A stretch of DNA of 10,282 bases from Paracoccaceae bacterium (lineage in GTDB: Bacteria > Pseudomonadota > Alphaproteobacteria > Rhodobacterales > Rhodobacteraceae). The notes under the pieces are model-generated. The model was not told where the DNA came from. It saw nothing but the letters and a program-made list of their open reading frames with translations, and did not search any database. The position numbers and the translations under genes were made by a program. Positions 1-6,519 of this stretch are shown here, piece after piece. How positions within the stretch are numbered: position 1 is the stretch's first letter; every line of letters starts with the position of its first letter. The DNA lies in contig WFUK01000082.1 in assembly GCA_015485015.1 (NCBI GenBank), forward strand, positions 1 to 10,282, written 5' to 3'.

Positions 1-113
1 GAGTTGGAAACATCCAGCACCACGATGGTATCGGGTGTTTCGGTGGTTTGCGCCAATAGCTGAGGTGCCGAGGCGGCCAAAATGGATGTTGCAATCAGGC
101 CGGCTTTCAACAT
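1..113 (-). CDS. secreted VWA-domain protein, N-terminal part only (runs off the left edge)
   Basis: This is the first 37 codons of a minus-strand gene whose remainder lies outside the window. The ATG at 113-111 is preceded by an AAGGGA-type ribosome binding site at about 9 nt. The peptide opens with a Sec signal sequence (MLKAGLIATS, then an Ala-rich stretch ending LLAQ) and goes straight into PDTIVVLDVSNS. That is the first strand of a VWA domain, with the DxSxS part of its metal-ion-dependent adhesion site (MIDAS). It is clearly a paralog of the complete gene at 269-1231: the PDTIVVLDVSNS segment is identical, and the DNA is identical over 23 bp (10-32 and 1131-1153). Both genes face the same way, so this is a tandem duplication. 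A periplasmic or exported location is inferred from the signal peptide. The function is unknown. Confidence 0.85.
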   Translation of the reverse strand, partial: MLKAGLIATSILAASAPQLLAQTTETPDTIVVLDVSN

Positions 114-126
114 GGTAATTCCCTTC

Positions 127-182
127 AAAAAATATGTTTTTGCTTTTGTTAACACATTTCAGAGGGATCAAAAACATTTTTT
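127..182. repeat. AT-rich imperfect inverted repeat upstream of the partial VWA gene
   Basis: The left arm (127-142, AAAAAATATGTTTTTG) and the right arm (169-182, CAAAAACATTTTTT) are reverse complements over 14 bp. The left arm carries a 2-nt TA bulge, and the spacer is 26 nt. The repeat lies 14 bp upstream of the minus-strand ATG at 113, in the gap between the two VWA paralogs. It could be a regulator binding site, part of the promoter, or a leader hairpin. The spacer also holds a GTTAAC palindrome (148-153). No role can be assigned from sequence alone. Confidence 0.5.
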
Positions 183-216
183 GGCGATGATTCGCACCGG
201 CTTTCAATCCGGAACG

Positions 217-253
217 GCCTGCGCCCCGCTCAAGATGGAAGCGGGGCGCAGGC
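217..253 (-). terminator. strong GC hairpin after the complete VWA gene, possible terminator
   Basis: 217-229 and 241-253 form a perfect 13-bp GC-rich stem with an 11-nt loop, 15 nt past the stop codon of the 269-1231 gene. On the minus strand only two scattered T residues follow the stem, so a classical U-tract is missing. It may act as a weak or Rho-assisted terminator, or as a 3'-end stabiliser that sets different expression of the two tandem paralogs. Confidence 0.5.
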
Positions 254-268
254 ATATTCGGAGGTCGA

Positions 269-1231
269 TTATTGCACCTCGATCATCTGGCTGGCCAGCA
301 CCTCGCCCGCACCGGAATAGTAGCGCAGCTCGTAGCTGCCCGTGGCGCGCGGTGCGATGAGCTGTGCGCTGCCAGACCTGGCCGCGCGGGCAATCGCCAG
401 CACGGAATCGCTTGGCGCGCCAGCTTCGCTGAGGCCGATATAATCCTCTGCGCCCATCGGTCCGGTAAAGCTGATGGCAATCCGGCTGCGCGGCCCAATG
501 CTTTCTGCTGCGCTTATGGTAGCGCCCATCATTGGCTCGGCCATGGTCTCGGCCTCCATCGCGGTTTCTTCTGTGGCAGCCCCGTCCATAGGGCCGGCAT
601 CCATATCCCCCATCATCGATTGCAGCGCCGTTTTCAGGGCGGCGGTTGTTTCAGCGCTCACAAAAAGCCCGCCGGTTTGATCCGCCAGATATTCCAGCTC
701 CGCCTGCTCGCCCGCATCCACCACATCAAAAGCAATCACATGCGCGGTGAAATCAAGGCTGTTGCTCCCCAGCTCATCCGCCAAGGCTTTCAAATTCCCG
801 TCGCAGCTTTCCACCCCGTCCGTAACCAAAACAATCCGGCCAGAGCGGGTTTTGTATTCCAGCGCGTCTGCGGCTTGATCCACAGCCGCCACCAAAGGCG
901 TGCGCCCATGCGGCGTAAGCCCGTTTACGGCGGCGGAGAAAGTGGCGGCCTCAAGCGGCCCCACCGGCAAGACCATCTCGATATCGTTGCAGCCATCGTT
1001 TGTGCCTAGCCCATAAGCCATCAAGCCAAATTCGGAATCCGTTTCCAGCCCGTCCACCAGCTCTCCCAATACCTGCCGCGCGATCGCAATTTTGGATACC
1101 CCGTCGATCTGCCCCCACATGGAATTGGATACATCCAGCACCACGATGGTATCCGGATAGGCCATCTCCTGGGCGGTGGCGGGGCTAAAGCTGGCGGCCA
1201 CAAGGCCGGCAATGGTTAATTTTTTCAACAT
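269..1231 (-). CDS. secreted VWA-domain protein with C-terminal beta-sandwich-like domain
   Basis: This 320-residue protein starts at the ATG at 1231-1229. AGGAGA lies about 8 nt upstream, and a signal peptide follows (residues 1-20, ending PATA before QEM). A longer in-frame extension up to 1486 would read through the divergent lspA start and lacks such a site, so it is rejected. Residues 26-205 are a VWA fold with a complete MIDAS: D33-V-S35-N-S37, T111 (RTPL) and D138 (VTDG). C81 and C143 could form a periplasmic disulfide. Residues 205-235 are a low-complexity Met/Glu/Ala linker. Residues about 236-320 look like the Ig-like module (GDYI...; APRATGSYELRYY) that recurs behind VWA domains in Rhodobacterales proteins. 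The MIDAS suggests metal-dependent binding of a protein partner, which is unknown. A paralog lies immediately downstream, and lspA is divergent upstream. Confidence 0.88.
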   Translation of the reverse strand: MLKKLTIAGLVAASFSPATAQEMAYPDTIVVLDVSNSMWGQIDGVSKIAIARQVLGELVDGLETDSEFGLMAYGLGTNDGCNDIEMVLPVGPLEAATFSAAVNGLTPHGRTPLVAAVDQAADALEYKTRSGRIVLVTDGVESCDGNLKALADELGSNSLDFTAHVIAFDVVDAGEQAELEYLADQTGGLFVSAETTAALKTALQSMMGDMDAGPMDGAATEETAMEAETMAEPMMGATISAAESIGPRSRIAISFTGPMGAEDYIGLSEAGAPSDSVLAIARAARSGSAQLIAPRATGSYELRYYSGAGEVLASQMIEVQ

Positions 1232-1287
1232 GGGTTCCGTTCTCCTGATCGGTAATTTTCGTCTCCCCAGCCCTAGCGGAACCGCGC

Positions 1288-1312
1288 TCACATAGAAATT
1301 CACGTATGTGAA
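1288..1312. promoter_or_regulatory. inverted repeats in the divergent VWA/lspA region, possible operator
   Basis: TCACATA (1288-1294) and TATGTGA (1305-1311) are perfect 7-bp inverted arms with a 10-nt spacer. The right half lies inside a second near-palindrome, TTCACGTATGTGAA (1299-1312), with 6 of 7 pairs matched. The repeats sit 57 bp upstream of the VWA start and about 80 bp upstream of the lspA start, where a regulator could act on either gene. The regulator is not identified. Confidence 0.35.
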
Positions 1313-1336
1313 CGATTTGGTGAGAAACTGAAACAC

Positions 1337-1365
1337 TTGTAGGGGCTGGTCCCATCCCTTACATA
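1337..1365 (+). promoter_or_regulatory. possible sigma-70-type promoter of lspA
   Basis: TTGTAG (1337-1342) and TACATA (1360-1365) are separated by 17 nt. The predicted transcription start is about 20 nt upstream of the lspA ATG. The -35 has the TTG core; the -10 is a poor match (3 of 6). Position and spacing are the main support. Confidence 0.35.
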
Positions 1366-1391
1366 GGCAAGGCAACCAGCGGAGCCTGCCC

Positions 1392-1880
1392 ATGCCTATC
1401 ACCCGAATTCTAAGCGTCGCCCTGTCGATTTTTGCCATTGATCGCTTGCTGAAAATCTGGACGGTTGAATGGATGGACCTGCGCAATCTTTATGTGATCG
1501 AGGTCTGGCCGCCTTATTTCACCCTGAAAATGGGCTGGAACGAGGGTATTAATTTTGGCCTATTCGGCTCGGGCAGCGATATCACCAAATGGTTGCTGGT
1601 GGGCATCGGGGTGGCGATATCCGTGATGCTGGTTATCTGGTTTCGCAAGGCCAAAGGGTTGTGGCTGCAACTCTCGGTCGGGATGGTGGTGGGCGGCGCT
1701 GTCGGCAATATTTTTGACCGGCTAACCTACGGCGCGGTCGCCGATTTTCTCAATGTAAGCTGCTGCGGGTATAACAACCCCTACGCCTTTAATTCCGCCG
1801 ATGTAGCAATTTTTATCGGTGTGGTCGGGCTGATATTCTTGGACGAATCCCCCAAGAAAAAGAAAAAGCGCAAAGCCTGA
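1392..1880 (+). CDS. lspA: lipoprotein signal peptidase (signal peptidase II)
   Basis: LspA is an inner-membrane aspartyl protease that cuts the signal peptide from diacylglyceryl-modified prolipoproteins, after Lgt and before Lnt. The 162-residue length is normal. Family motifs are in order: D17 in the first membrane helix, N50-E-G-I-N-F-G56, GGAVGN..DR (101-110), VADFL with D118, and AFNSAD with D137. D118 and D137 correspond to the catalytic aspartate pair known from Pseudomonas LspA. Four hydrophobic helices fit about 5-22, 64-83, 90-107 and 135-151. The C-terminus is a very basic tail (KKKKKRK, 155-161), as expected for the cytoplasmic side. The SCCGYNNPYAFN wording resembles Rhodobacterales LspA. 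The ATG at 1392 has GGAG at 1381-1384, 7 nt upstream. Confidence 0.96.
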   Translation: MPITRILSVALSIFAIDRLLKIWTVEWMDLRNLYVIEVWPPYFTLKMGWNEGINFGLFGSGSDITKWLLVGIGVAISVMLVIWFRKAKGLWLQLSVGMVVGGAVGNIFDRLTYGAVADFLNVSCCGYNNPYAFNSADVAIFIGVVGLIFLDESPKKKKKRKA

Positions 1881-1908
1881 TCCGCCGTTCACGCTTTCGT
1901 ATCTGCGC

Positions 1909-1936
1909 TTGATGTTTGGGCGCGGGCCATTATCTT
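1909..1936 (+). promoter_or_regulatory. probable promoter of the M16 peptidase pair
   Basis: TTGATG (1909-1914) and TATCTT (1931-1936) are spaced by 16 nt, and each matches the sigma-70 consensus at 4 of 6 positions. They lie in the 82-bp gap after lspA. The expected leader is about 20 nt and contains AGGGAG (1951-1956), 6 nt before the ATG at 1963. The peptidase pair can therefore be transcribed independently of lspA. Confidence 0.5.
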
Positions 1937-1962
1937 GAGCCCATAAAAGCAGGGAGACCATA

Positions 1963-3300
1963 ATGCGGAAAATTCTTTTGGCCACGCTAGCCATGGCCAT
2001 CGCGCCGATTGCGCAGGCCCAGCAGGTGCCGGTTACCAGTTATACGCTGGCTAACGGCATGGAAGTGGTGGTGATCGAGGATCACCGCGCGCCGATTGTC
2101 ACCCATATGGTCTGGTATCGCGTTGGCGCGGCCGATGAGCCGGTGGGCAAATCCGGCATCGCGCATTTTCTAGAACACCTGATGTTCAAAGGCACCGAAG
2201 CCGTGCCGGACGGCACTTTTTCCGAGGTGATCGAGGCCAATGGCGGTGATGATAACGCCTTCACCTCACAAGATTATACCGCCTATTACCAGCAGGTCGC
2301 GGTTGATCGCCTGCCCCTGATGATGGAAATGGAGGCCGACCGGATGCGCGGCCTTATTCTGGATGATGCCGCCATGCTGACCGAGCGCGATGTGGTGCTG
2401 GAGGAGCGCGCCCTGCGCACCGATAGCGACCCCGGCTCGCTATTTTCCGAGCAGCGCGACGCAGCACAATTCCTCAATCACCCTTACGGCACGCCGGTGA
2501 TCGGCTGGCCAGACGAGGTCAACGCCCTCACCCTGCAAGACGCGCTTGATTTCTACCAGCGGTTCTACGCCCCCAATAACGCCATTCTGGTGGTGGCGGG
2601 CGATGTGCAGCCCGAAGATGTTCTGGCCTTGGCCGAGCAATATTACGGTCCCCTCACCCCGTCTGACGGCATTGCAAAACGCCTGCGCCCGCAAGAGCCA
2701 CCCCAGCGCGCCGAGCGCCGGATTACCTATCGTGACGAGCGGGTCGCCACCCCTTATGTGATGCGCACCTATCTGGCCGGGAACCGCCAAGCCGGCGCGC
2801 AGGAAAAAGCCGCCGCGCTCGGCCTGTTGGCCGATGTGCTGGGCGGCGGGGGCATTACCTCGCTTCTGGGTCAAAGGCTGCAAATCGAAGAGGGCATCGC
2901 GCTGGCTTCGGGGGCGTTTTATAGCGGGCTTTCCTATGATCCCGATACCTTTGGCATGTATGTGGTCCCCAAGCCCGGCACCACCCTGCCCGAGGCCGAG
3001 GCCCGCATGGATGCCACCCTTGAATATCTGCTGGAAAACGGGGTTGACCCGGATCGCCTCGCCCGCTCCAAAGCCTCGCTGCTGGCCAGCGAGATTTATG
3101 CCATGGATAGCCAACGCGGCTTGGCCCAGCGCTACGGCGCGGCCCTGACCTCGGGCTTGACGGTAGCCGATGTGGCCGCATGGCCCGCTATTTTGCAAGC
3201 CGTGACCGAAGACGATATTCTGGCAGCCGCCAAGGAGGTGCTGGATATTCGCCGCTCCGTTACCGGCTATCTGACAGGCACAGAGGAGACCAGCCAATGA
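1963..3300 (+). CDS. secreted M16 family zinc peptidase, catalytic member of a pair
   Basis: This 445-residue insulinase/pitrilysin-like protein has a Sec signal peptide (1-19, ending IAQA). The inverted zinc motif HFLEH is present (H68, E71, H72), and the distal glutamate ligand lies in the VVLEER segment (E147/E148). HPYGTPVIGW (173-182) is the conserved segment after the active domain. The substrate-contact segment of the second half-domain is degenerate (RLQIEEGIAL, 305-314, instead of RGLxY). It should be a periplasmic metallopeptidase. Its stop overlaps the start of the next M16 gene by 4 nt (ATGA), so the two are translationally coupled and probably form a heterodimer, as in mitochondrial processing peptidase. 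The natural substrate is unknown. AGGGAG, 6 nt upstream, supports the ATG at 1963. Confidence 0.93.
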   Translation: MRKILLATLAMAIAPIAQAQQVPVTSYTLANGMEVVVIEDHRAPIVTHMVWYRVGAADEPVGKSGIAHFLEHLMFKGTEAVPDGTFSEVIEANGGDDNAFTSQDYTAYYQQVAVDRLPLMMEMEADRMRGLILDDAAMLTERDVVLEERALRTDSDPGSLFSEQRDAAQFLNHPYGTPVIGWPDEVNALTLQDALDFYQRFYAPNNAILVVAGDVQPEDVLALAEQYYGPLTPSDGIAKRLRPQEPPQRAERRITYRDERVATPYVMRTYLAGNRQAGAQEKAAALGLLADVLGGGGITSLLGQRLQIEEGIALASGAFYSGLSYDPDTFGMYVVPKPGTTLPEAEARMDATLEYLLENGVDPDRLARSKASLLASEIYAMDSQRGLAQRYGAALTSGLTVADVAAWPAILQAVTEDDILAAAKEVLDIRRSVTGYLTGTEETSQ

Positions 3301-4607
3301 TCCGTATTCTCGCCACGATCGTAGCCTTCACCCTTGGCATCCTGCCCGCCAGCGCCGCCACCCATATTCAGGAGGTCACCTCGAAAGGCGGCATCACCGC
3401 ATGGCTGGTGCAGGAAGAAAGCATCCCCATGGTATCGCTGCAATTCAGCTTTCTCGGCGGTGCCTCGCAAGACACCCCCGAAAAGCTCGGCGCGACCAAC
3501 CTGATGGTCGGCCTGCTGGAAGAGGGCGCGGGAGAGCTGGACGCCACCGCCTTTGCCCAGCGGACCGACGAGCTGGGCGCGCGCTTCAGCTTTAATACCG
3601 GCCGCGATAGCGTCAGCATCACCGCCTCGATGCTGACCTCGAACCTAAGCGAAAGCGTGGCCCTGCTGCGCCTCGCCCTGATCGAACCGGCCTTTAACGA
3701 GGTCGCCTTTGAGCGGGTGCGCGAGCAGGTGAATTCCGGCCTGCGCTCGGATAAAACCGACCCGCAAGCCATCGCCGGCACCGAATTCCGCGCGCTGGTA
3801 TTCCCCGATCATCCCTATGGCCGCTCCACCGATGGCACATTGGAAACCGTGGCCGCGCTCACGCCCGACGATATGCGCGCCGCCCATCGGCAGGCTTTCG
3901 GGCGCAATAATCTGGTGATCGGCGTGGTGGGAGATATCACCCCCGAGGCGCTGGGCGAATTGCTCGATAATCTGCTGGGGGCCTTGCCGGACGATATCGT
4001 GGATCGGGTGCCGGATGTCGAGCCTACATTAAGCGCGGGCATCACCGCGATTGATTTTGAAACCCCGCAATCGGTGATCATGTTTTCCCAACCCGGGCTG
4101 GCGCGCGATGATCCGGATTATCTGACGGCCTTTGTGCTGAACCATATCATGGGCGGGCGCTCCTCTACTGCGCGGCTGAATGTGGAGCTGCGCGAAAAGC
4201 GCGGGCTGACCTACGGGATCTCCAGCTACCTGCTGCCCTATCAGCATTCCGCGATCTATATGGGCAGCCTTTCCAGCGGCAATGATACCGCTAGCGAGGC
4301 CGTCGCCCTAGTGCGCGAGGAATGGGCGAAAATGGCTGAAACCGGCGTCACCGCCGAGGAGCTGGCCATCGCCCAGCGCTATCTCACGGGAGCCTATGCG
4401 CTGCGCTTTGACGGAAATGCCAAAATCGCCGGTATTCTGGCAGGGCTACAGCTGGCCGAGCTGCCGATCACCTATGTGCGCGATCGCAATGATCTGGTAA
4501 ATGCGGTAACGCTGGAAGAGATCAACCGCGTGGCCACGCGGCTATACCAACCCGAAAAGCTGCGTTTTGTGGTGGTCGGGCAACCCGAAGGGCTGCCCGC
4601 CGAATAA
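3297..4607 (+). CDS. secreted M16 family protein, non-catalytic partner
   Basis: This 436-residue protein starts at the ATG at 3297 inside the ATGA overlap with the preceding gene. GAGGAGA (3283-3289) lies 7 nt upstream, and the Sec signal peptide (residues 1-20, ending PASA) begins exactly there, which excludes longer starts. The M16 fold is recognisable from HPYGRSTDG (172-180), GDITPE and RGLTYG (302-307). The zinc motif HxxEH is absent: the equivalent segment reads [10 protein letters not shown] (68-77). It therefore cannot hold the catalytic zinc, yet it keeps a well-conserved Arg/Tyr substrate-binding motif that its partner has lost. This complementary loss is the pattern of the alpha/beta subunits of mitochondrial processing peptidase. 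A regulatory or substrate-binding subunit in the periplasm is inferred. No terminator with a U-tract follows before mutL. Confidence 0.92.
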   Translation: MIRILATIVAFTLGILPASAATHIQEVTSKGGITAWLVQEESIPMVSLQFSFLGGASQDTPEKLGATNLMVGLLEEGAGELDATAFAQRTDELGARFSFNTGRDSVSITASMLTSNLSESVALLRLALIEPAFNEVAFERVREQVNSGLRSDKTDPQAIAGTEFRALVFPDHPYGRSTDGTLETVAALTPDDMRAAHRQAFGRNNLVIGVVGDITPEALGELLDNLLGALPDDIVDRVPDVEPTLSAGITAIDFETPQSVIMFSQPGLARDDPDYLTAFVLNHIMGGRSSTARLNVELREKRGLTYGISSYLLPYQHSAIYMGSLSSGNDTASEAVALVREEWAKMAETGVTAEELAIAQRYLTGAYALRFDGNAKIAGILAGLQLAELPITYVRDRNDLVNAVTLEEINRVATRLYQPEKLRFVVVGQPEGLPAE

Positions 4608-4630
4608 CCCGCTTCCGGCTTTCAGAATCA

Positions 4631-4659
4631 CATGCCCCCATGCTAGCTATGGGGGCATG
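4631..4659 (+). promoter_or_regulatory. perfect hairpin enclosing the mutL start codon
   Basis: 4631-4641 (CATGCCCCCAT) and 4649-4659 (ATGGGGGCATG) form an uninterrupted 11-bp stem with a 7-nt loop. The mutL ATG (4657-4659) is the last triplet of the 3' arm. The G-run just before it, the only possible SD-like sequence, is also paired. A second CCCCCAT at 4671-4677 inside codons 5-8 of mutL can pair with the same 4649-4655 arm, which would leave the ATG in a loop. No T-run follows, so it is unlikely to be an intrinsic terminator. Control of MutL translation is inference. Confidence 0.5.
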
Positions 4660-6468
4660 AACCCGCAAAACCCCCATATCCTGCAAGATCGCCAGCCGAT
4701 CCGGCAGCTAGACGATGCCGCCGCCAACCGCATTGCGGCTGGCGAAGTGGTGGAGCGTCCGGCCTCCGCCATCAAGGAGTTGGTGGAAAACGCGCTGGAT
4801 GCCCAAGCCCGCAAGATCGAAATCAGCTATAGCGATGGCGGCAAAACCCTGCTGCGGGTGCTGGATGATGGCACCGGTATTCCGAAGGCCGAGCTACCCT
4901 TGGCCCTCTCGCGCCACGCCACCTCGAAGATCGACGGCTCCGACCTGCTCAATATCCATTCCTTCGGCTTTCGCGGCGAGGCCCTGCCCTCGCTCGGCGC
5001 GGTCGGGCGGCTCGGCATTACCTCGCGTTTTATCGGGGCGGATAGCGCTTACAGGATCGTGGTAGATGGCGGCAAGCTTGGCGCGCTGGCCCCGGCGGCC
5101 GGGCCAAAAGGCACGATGGTCGAGCTGCGGGACCTGTTCCACGCCACCCCCGCACGGCTGAAATTCCTGCGCAGCGAAGTGGCCGAGGCGCGGGCGATTG
5201 GCGATGTGGTCAAACGGCTGGCCATGGCTGCGCCCGATGTCGGCTTTGTGCTGCGCGATATGACAGGCGGCGGCGAGGGTCGGGTGCGCTTCAGGGCCGA
5301 TGCGGGCACGGATGACGCTCCGCTTCAGGCAAGGCTACGCCAGATCATGGGGCGGGAATTTATGGAAAACGCGCTGGAGATCGACACGATGCGCGAAGAT
5401 ATCCGCCTAAGCGGCTTTGCGGCCCTGCCGACATATTCGCGCGGTGCGGCGGTAGCGCAGTTTTTCTTCGTCAATAACCGCCCCGTGCGGGATAAGCAGC
5501 TGCACGGGGCTTTGCGCGCCGCCTATTCCGATTTCCTCAGCCGCGATCGCCATCCGGCGGCAGTGCTGTTTATTGATTGCCCGCCCGAGCAGGTGGATGT
5601 GAATGTGCATCCCGCCAAGGCCGAGGTGCGCTTTCGCGAGCCGGGCGTGGTGCGCGGGCTGATCGTCAGCGCGCTCAAGCACGCGCTGGCCGAGGCGGGC
5701 CACCGCGCCTCCACCACCGTCGGCGCGGCCACATTGGGCGCGATGCAGCCCGAGCCTCGCCCCGATCTGCTTTACCAGATGCCGCTAAACCGCGAGCGCG
5801 GGTTTACCTCTGCTACGGGTTTCGCCGAGCAGGACGGCTGGCAGGCAGGTCGGGTGGAAGCCCCGCCGCAAGCGCCATTGCCCGACGACCTGCCATTGGG
5901 CGTGGCGCGCGCGCAGCTGCATGAAAACTATATCGTGGCGCAAACCGCCAGCGGCATGGTGATCGTGGACCAGCACGCCGCCCATGAACGCATGGTCTAT
6001 GAGCGCCTAAAGGCCCAATCCGGCGCAAAAGCCGTGCCTTCCCAAGCCCTGCTGATCCCCGAGATCGTCGAGCTGCCCGCCGCCGATTGCGCCCGCCTGC
6101 TGGAAGCCGCCGAAGCCATGCAGGGGCTGGGGCTGGTCTATGAGGCCTTTGGCGAGGGCAGTATTTGCGTGCGCGAAACCCCCGCCATTTTGGGCGAGAT
6201 CAACGCCGGCAAGCTGCTGGAAGATATCGCCGATGAGCTGGCAGATCTTGGCCAAAGCCAGACGGTAAGAGACCGGATCGAAGCGGTGCTGAGCCGGATG
6301 TCTTGCCATGGCTCCATCCGCTCGGGCCGCCGGATGAGCGGCGAGGAAATGAACGCGCTATTGCGCGAAATGGAAGCCACACCCCATTCCGGCCAGTGCA
6401 ACCATGGCCGCCCCACCTATGTGGAGCTGAAGCTGGCTGATATCGAGCGGCTATTCGGGCGCAGCTAG
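4657..6468 (+). CDS. mutL: DNA mismatch repair protein MutL (endonuclease type)
   Basis: MutL links mismatch recognition by MutS to strand incision. In this 603-residue protein the N-terminal GHKL ATPase shows [14 protein letters not shown] (24-37), catalytic E41 and N45, DDGTGIP (70-76), RHATSKI, and [16 protein letters not shown] (104-119). [12 protein letters not shown] (315-326) belongs to the transducer domain. After a linker, the C-terminal domain has the endonuclease motif DQHAxxExxxxE (D438-E449), C550-H-G-S-I-R, C581-N-H-G-R-P and a final FGR. These mark a nicking MutL of organisms that lack MutH. QALLIP (463-468) fits the beta-clamp-binding motif. The in-frame codons back to the previous gene contain no other plausible start, so the ATG at 4657 is chosen although it has no normally spaced ribosome binding site and lies inside a hairpin. 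Confidence 0.97.
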   Translation: MNPQNPHILQDRQPIRQLDDAAANRIAAGEVVERPASAIKELVENALDAQARKIEISYSDGGKTLLRVLDDGTGIPKAELPLALSRHATSKIDGSDLLNIHSFGFRGEALPSLGAVGRLGITSRFIGADSAYRIVVDGGKLGALAPAAGPKGTMVELRDLFHATPARLKFLRSEVAEARAIGDVVKRLAMAAPDVGFVLRDMTGGGEGRVRFRADAGTDDAPLQARLRQIMGREFMENALEIDTMREDIRLSGFAALPTYSRGAAVAQFFFVNNRPVRDKQLHGALRAAYSDFLSRDRHPAAVLFIDCPPEQVDVNVHPAKAEVRFREPGVVRGLIVSALKHALAEAGHRASTTVGAATLGAMQPEPRPDLLYQMPLNRERGFTSATGFAEQDGWQAGRVEAPPQAPLPDDLPLGVARAQLHENYIVAQTASGMVIVDQHAAHERMVYERLKAQSGAKAVPSQALLIPEIVELPAADCARLLEAAEAMQGLGLVYEAFGEGSICVRETPAILGEINAGKLLEDIADELADLGQSQTVRDRIEAVLSRMSCHGSIRSGRRMSGEEMNALLREMEATPHSGQCNHGRPTYVELKLADIERLFGRS

Positions 6469-6519
6469 CTTGCGCGCAGGGCGGAAAAGTGGGAAAAGAC
6501 CGCAACCAAAGGATCAGCC

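Noticed and set aside
272..1009. Long plus-strand reading frame opposite the VWA gene
   Set aside because: It is antisense to a clear VWA protein with signal peptide and MIDAS. Its translation is rich in Arg, His and Gly with no family signature, as expected from a mirrored high-GC coding frame.
269..1486. Longer start for the VWA protein
   Set aside because: The extra N-terminus would overlap lspA and push the signal peptide inside the protein. The ATG at 1231 has a good ribosome binding site and the signal peptide directly behind it.
1866..1910. Possible terminator after lspA (AAGCGCA with TGCGCTT)
   Set aside because: There are only 7 pairs across a 31-nt loop, no T-run follows, and the 3' arm overlaps a better-supported promoter.
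2440..3297. 285-codon minus-strand frame opposite the first M16 peptidase gene
   Set aside because: The sense strand encodes conserved M16 motifs. The antisense translation is Gly/Ala/Gln-rich, shows no domain and has no ribosome binding site.
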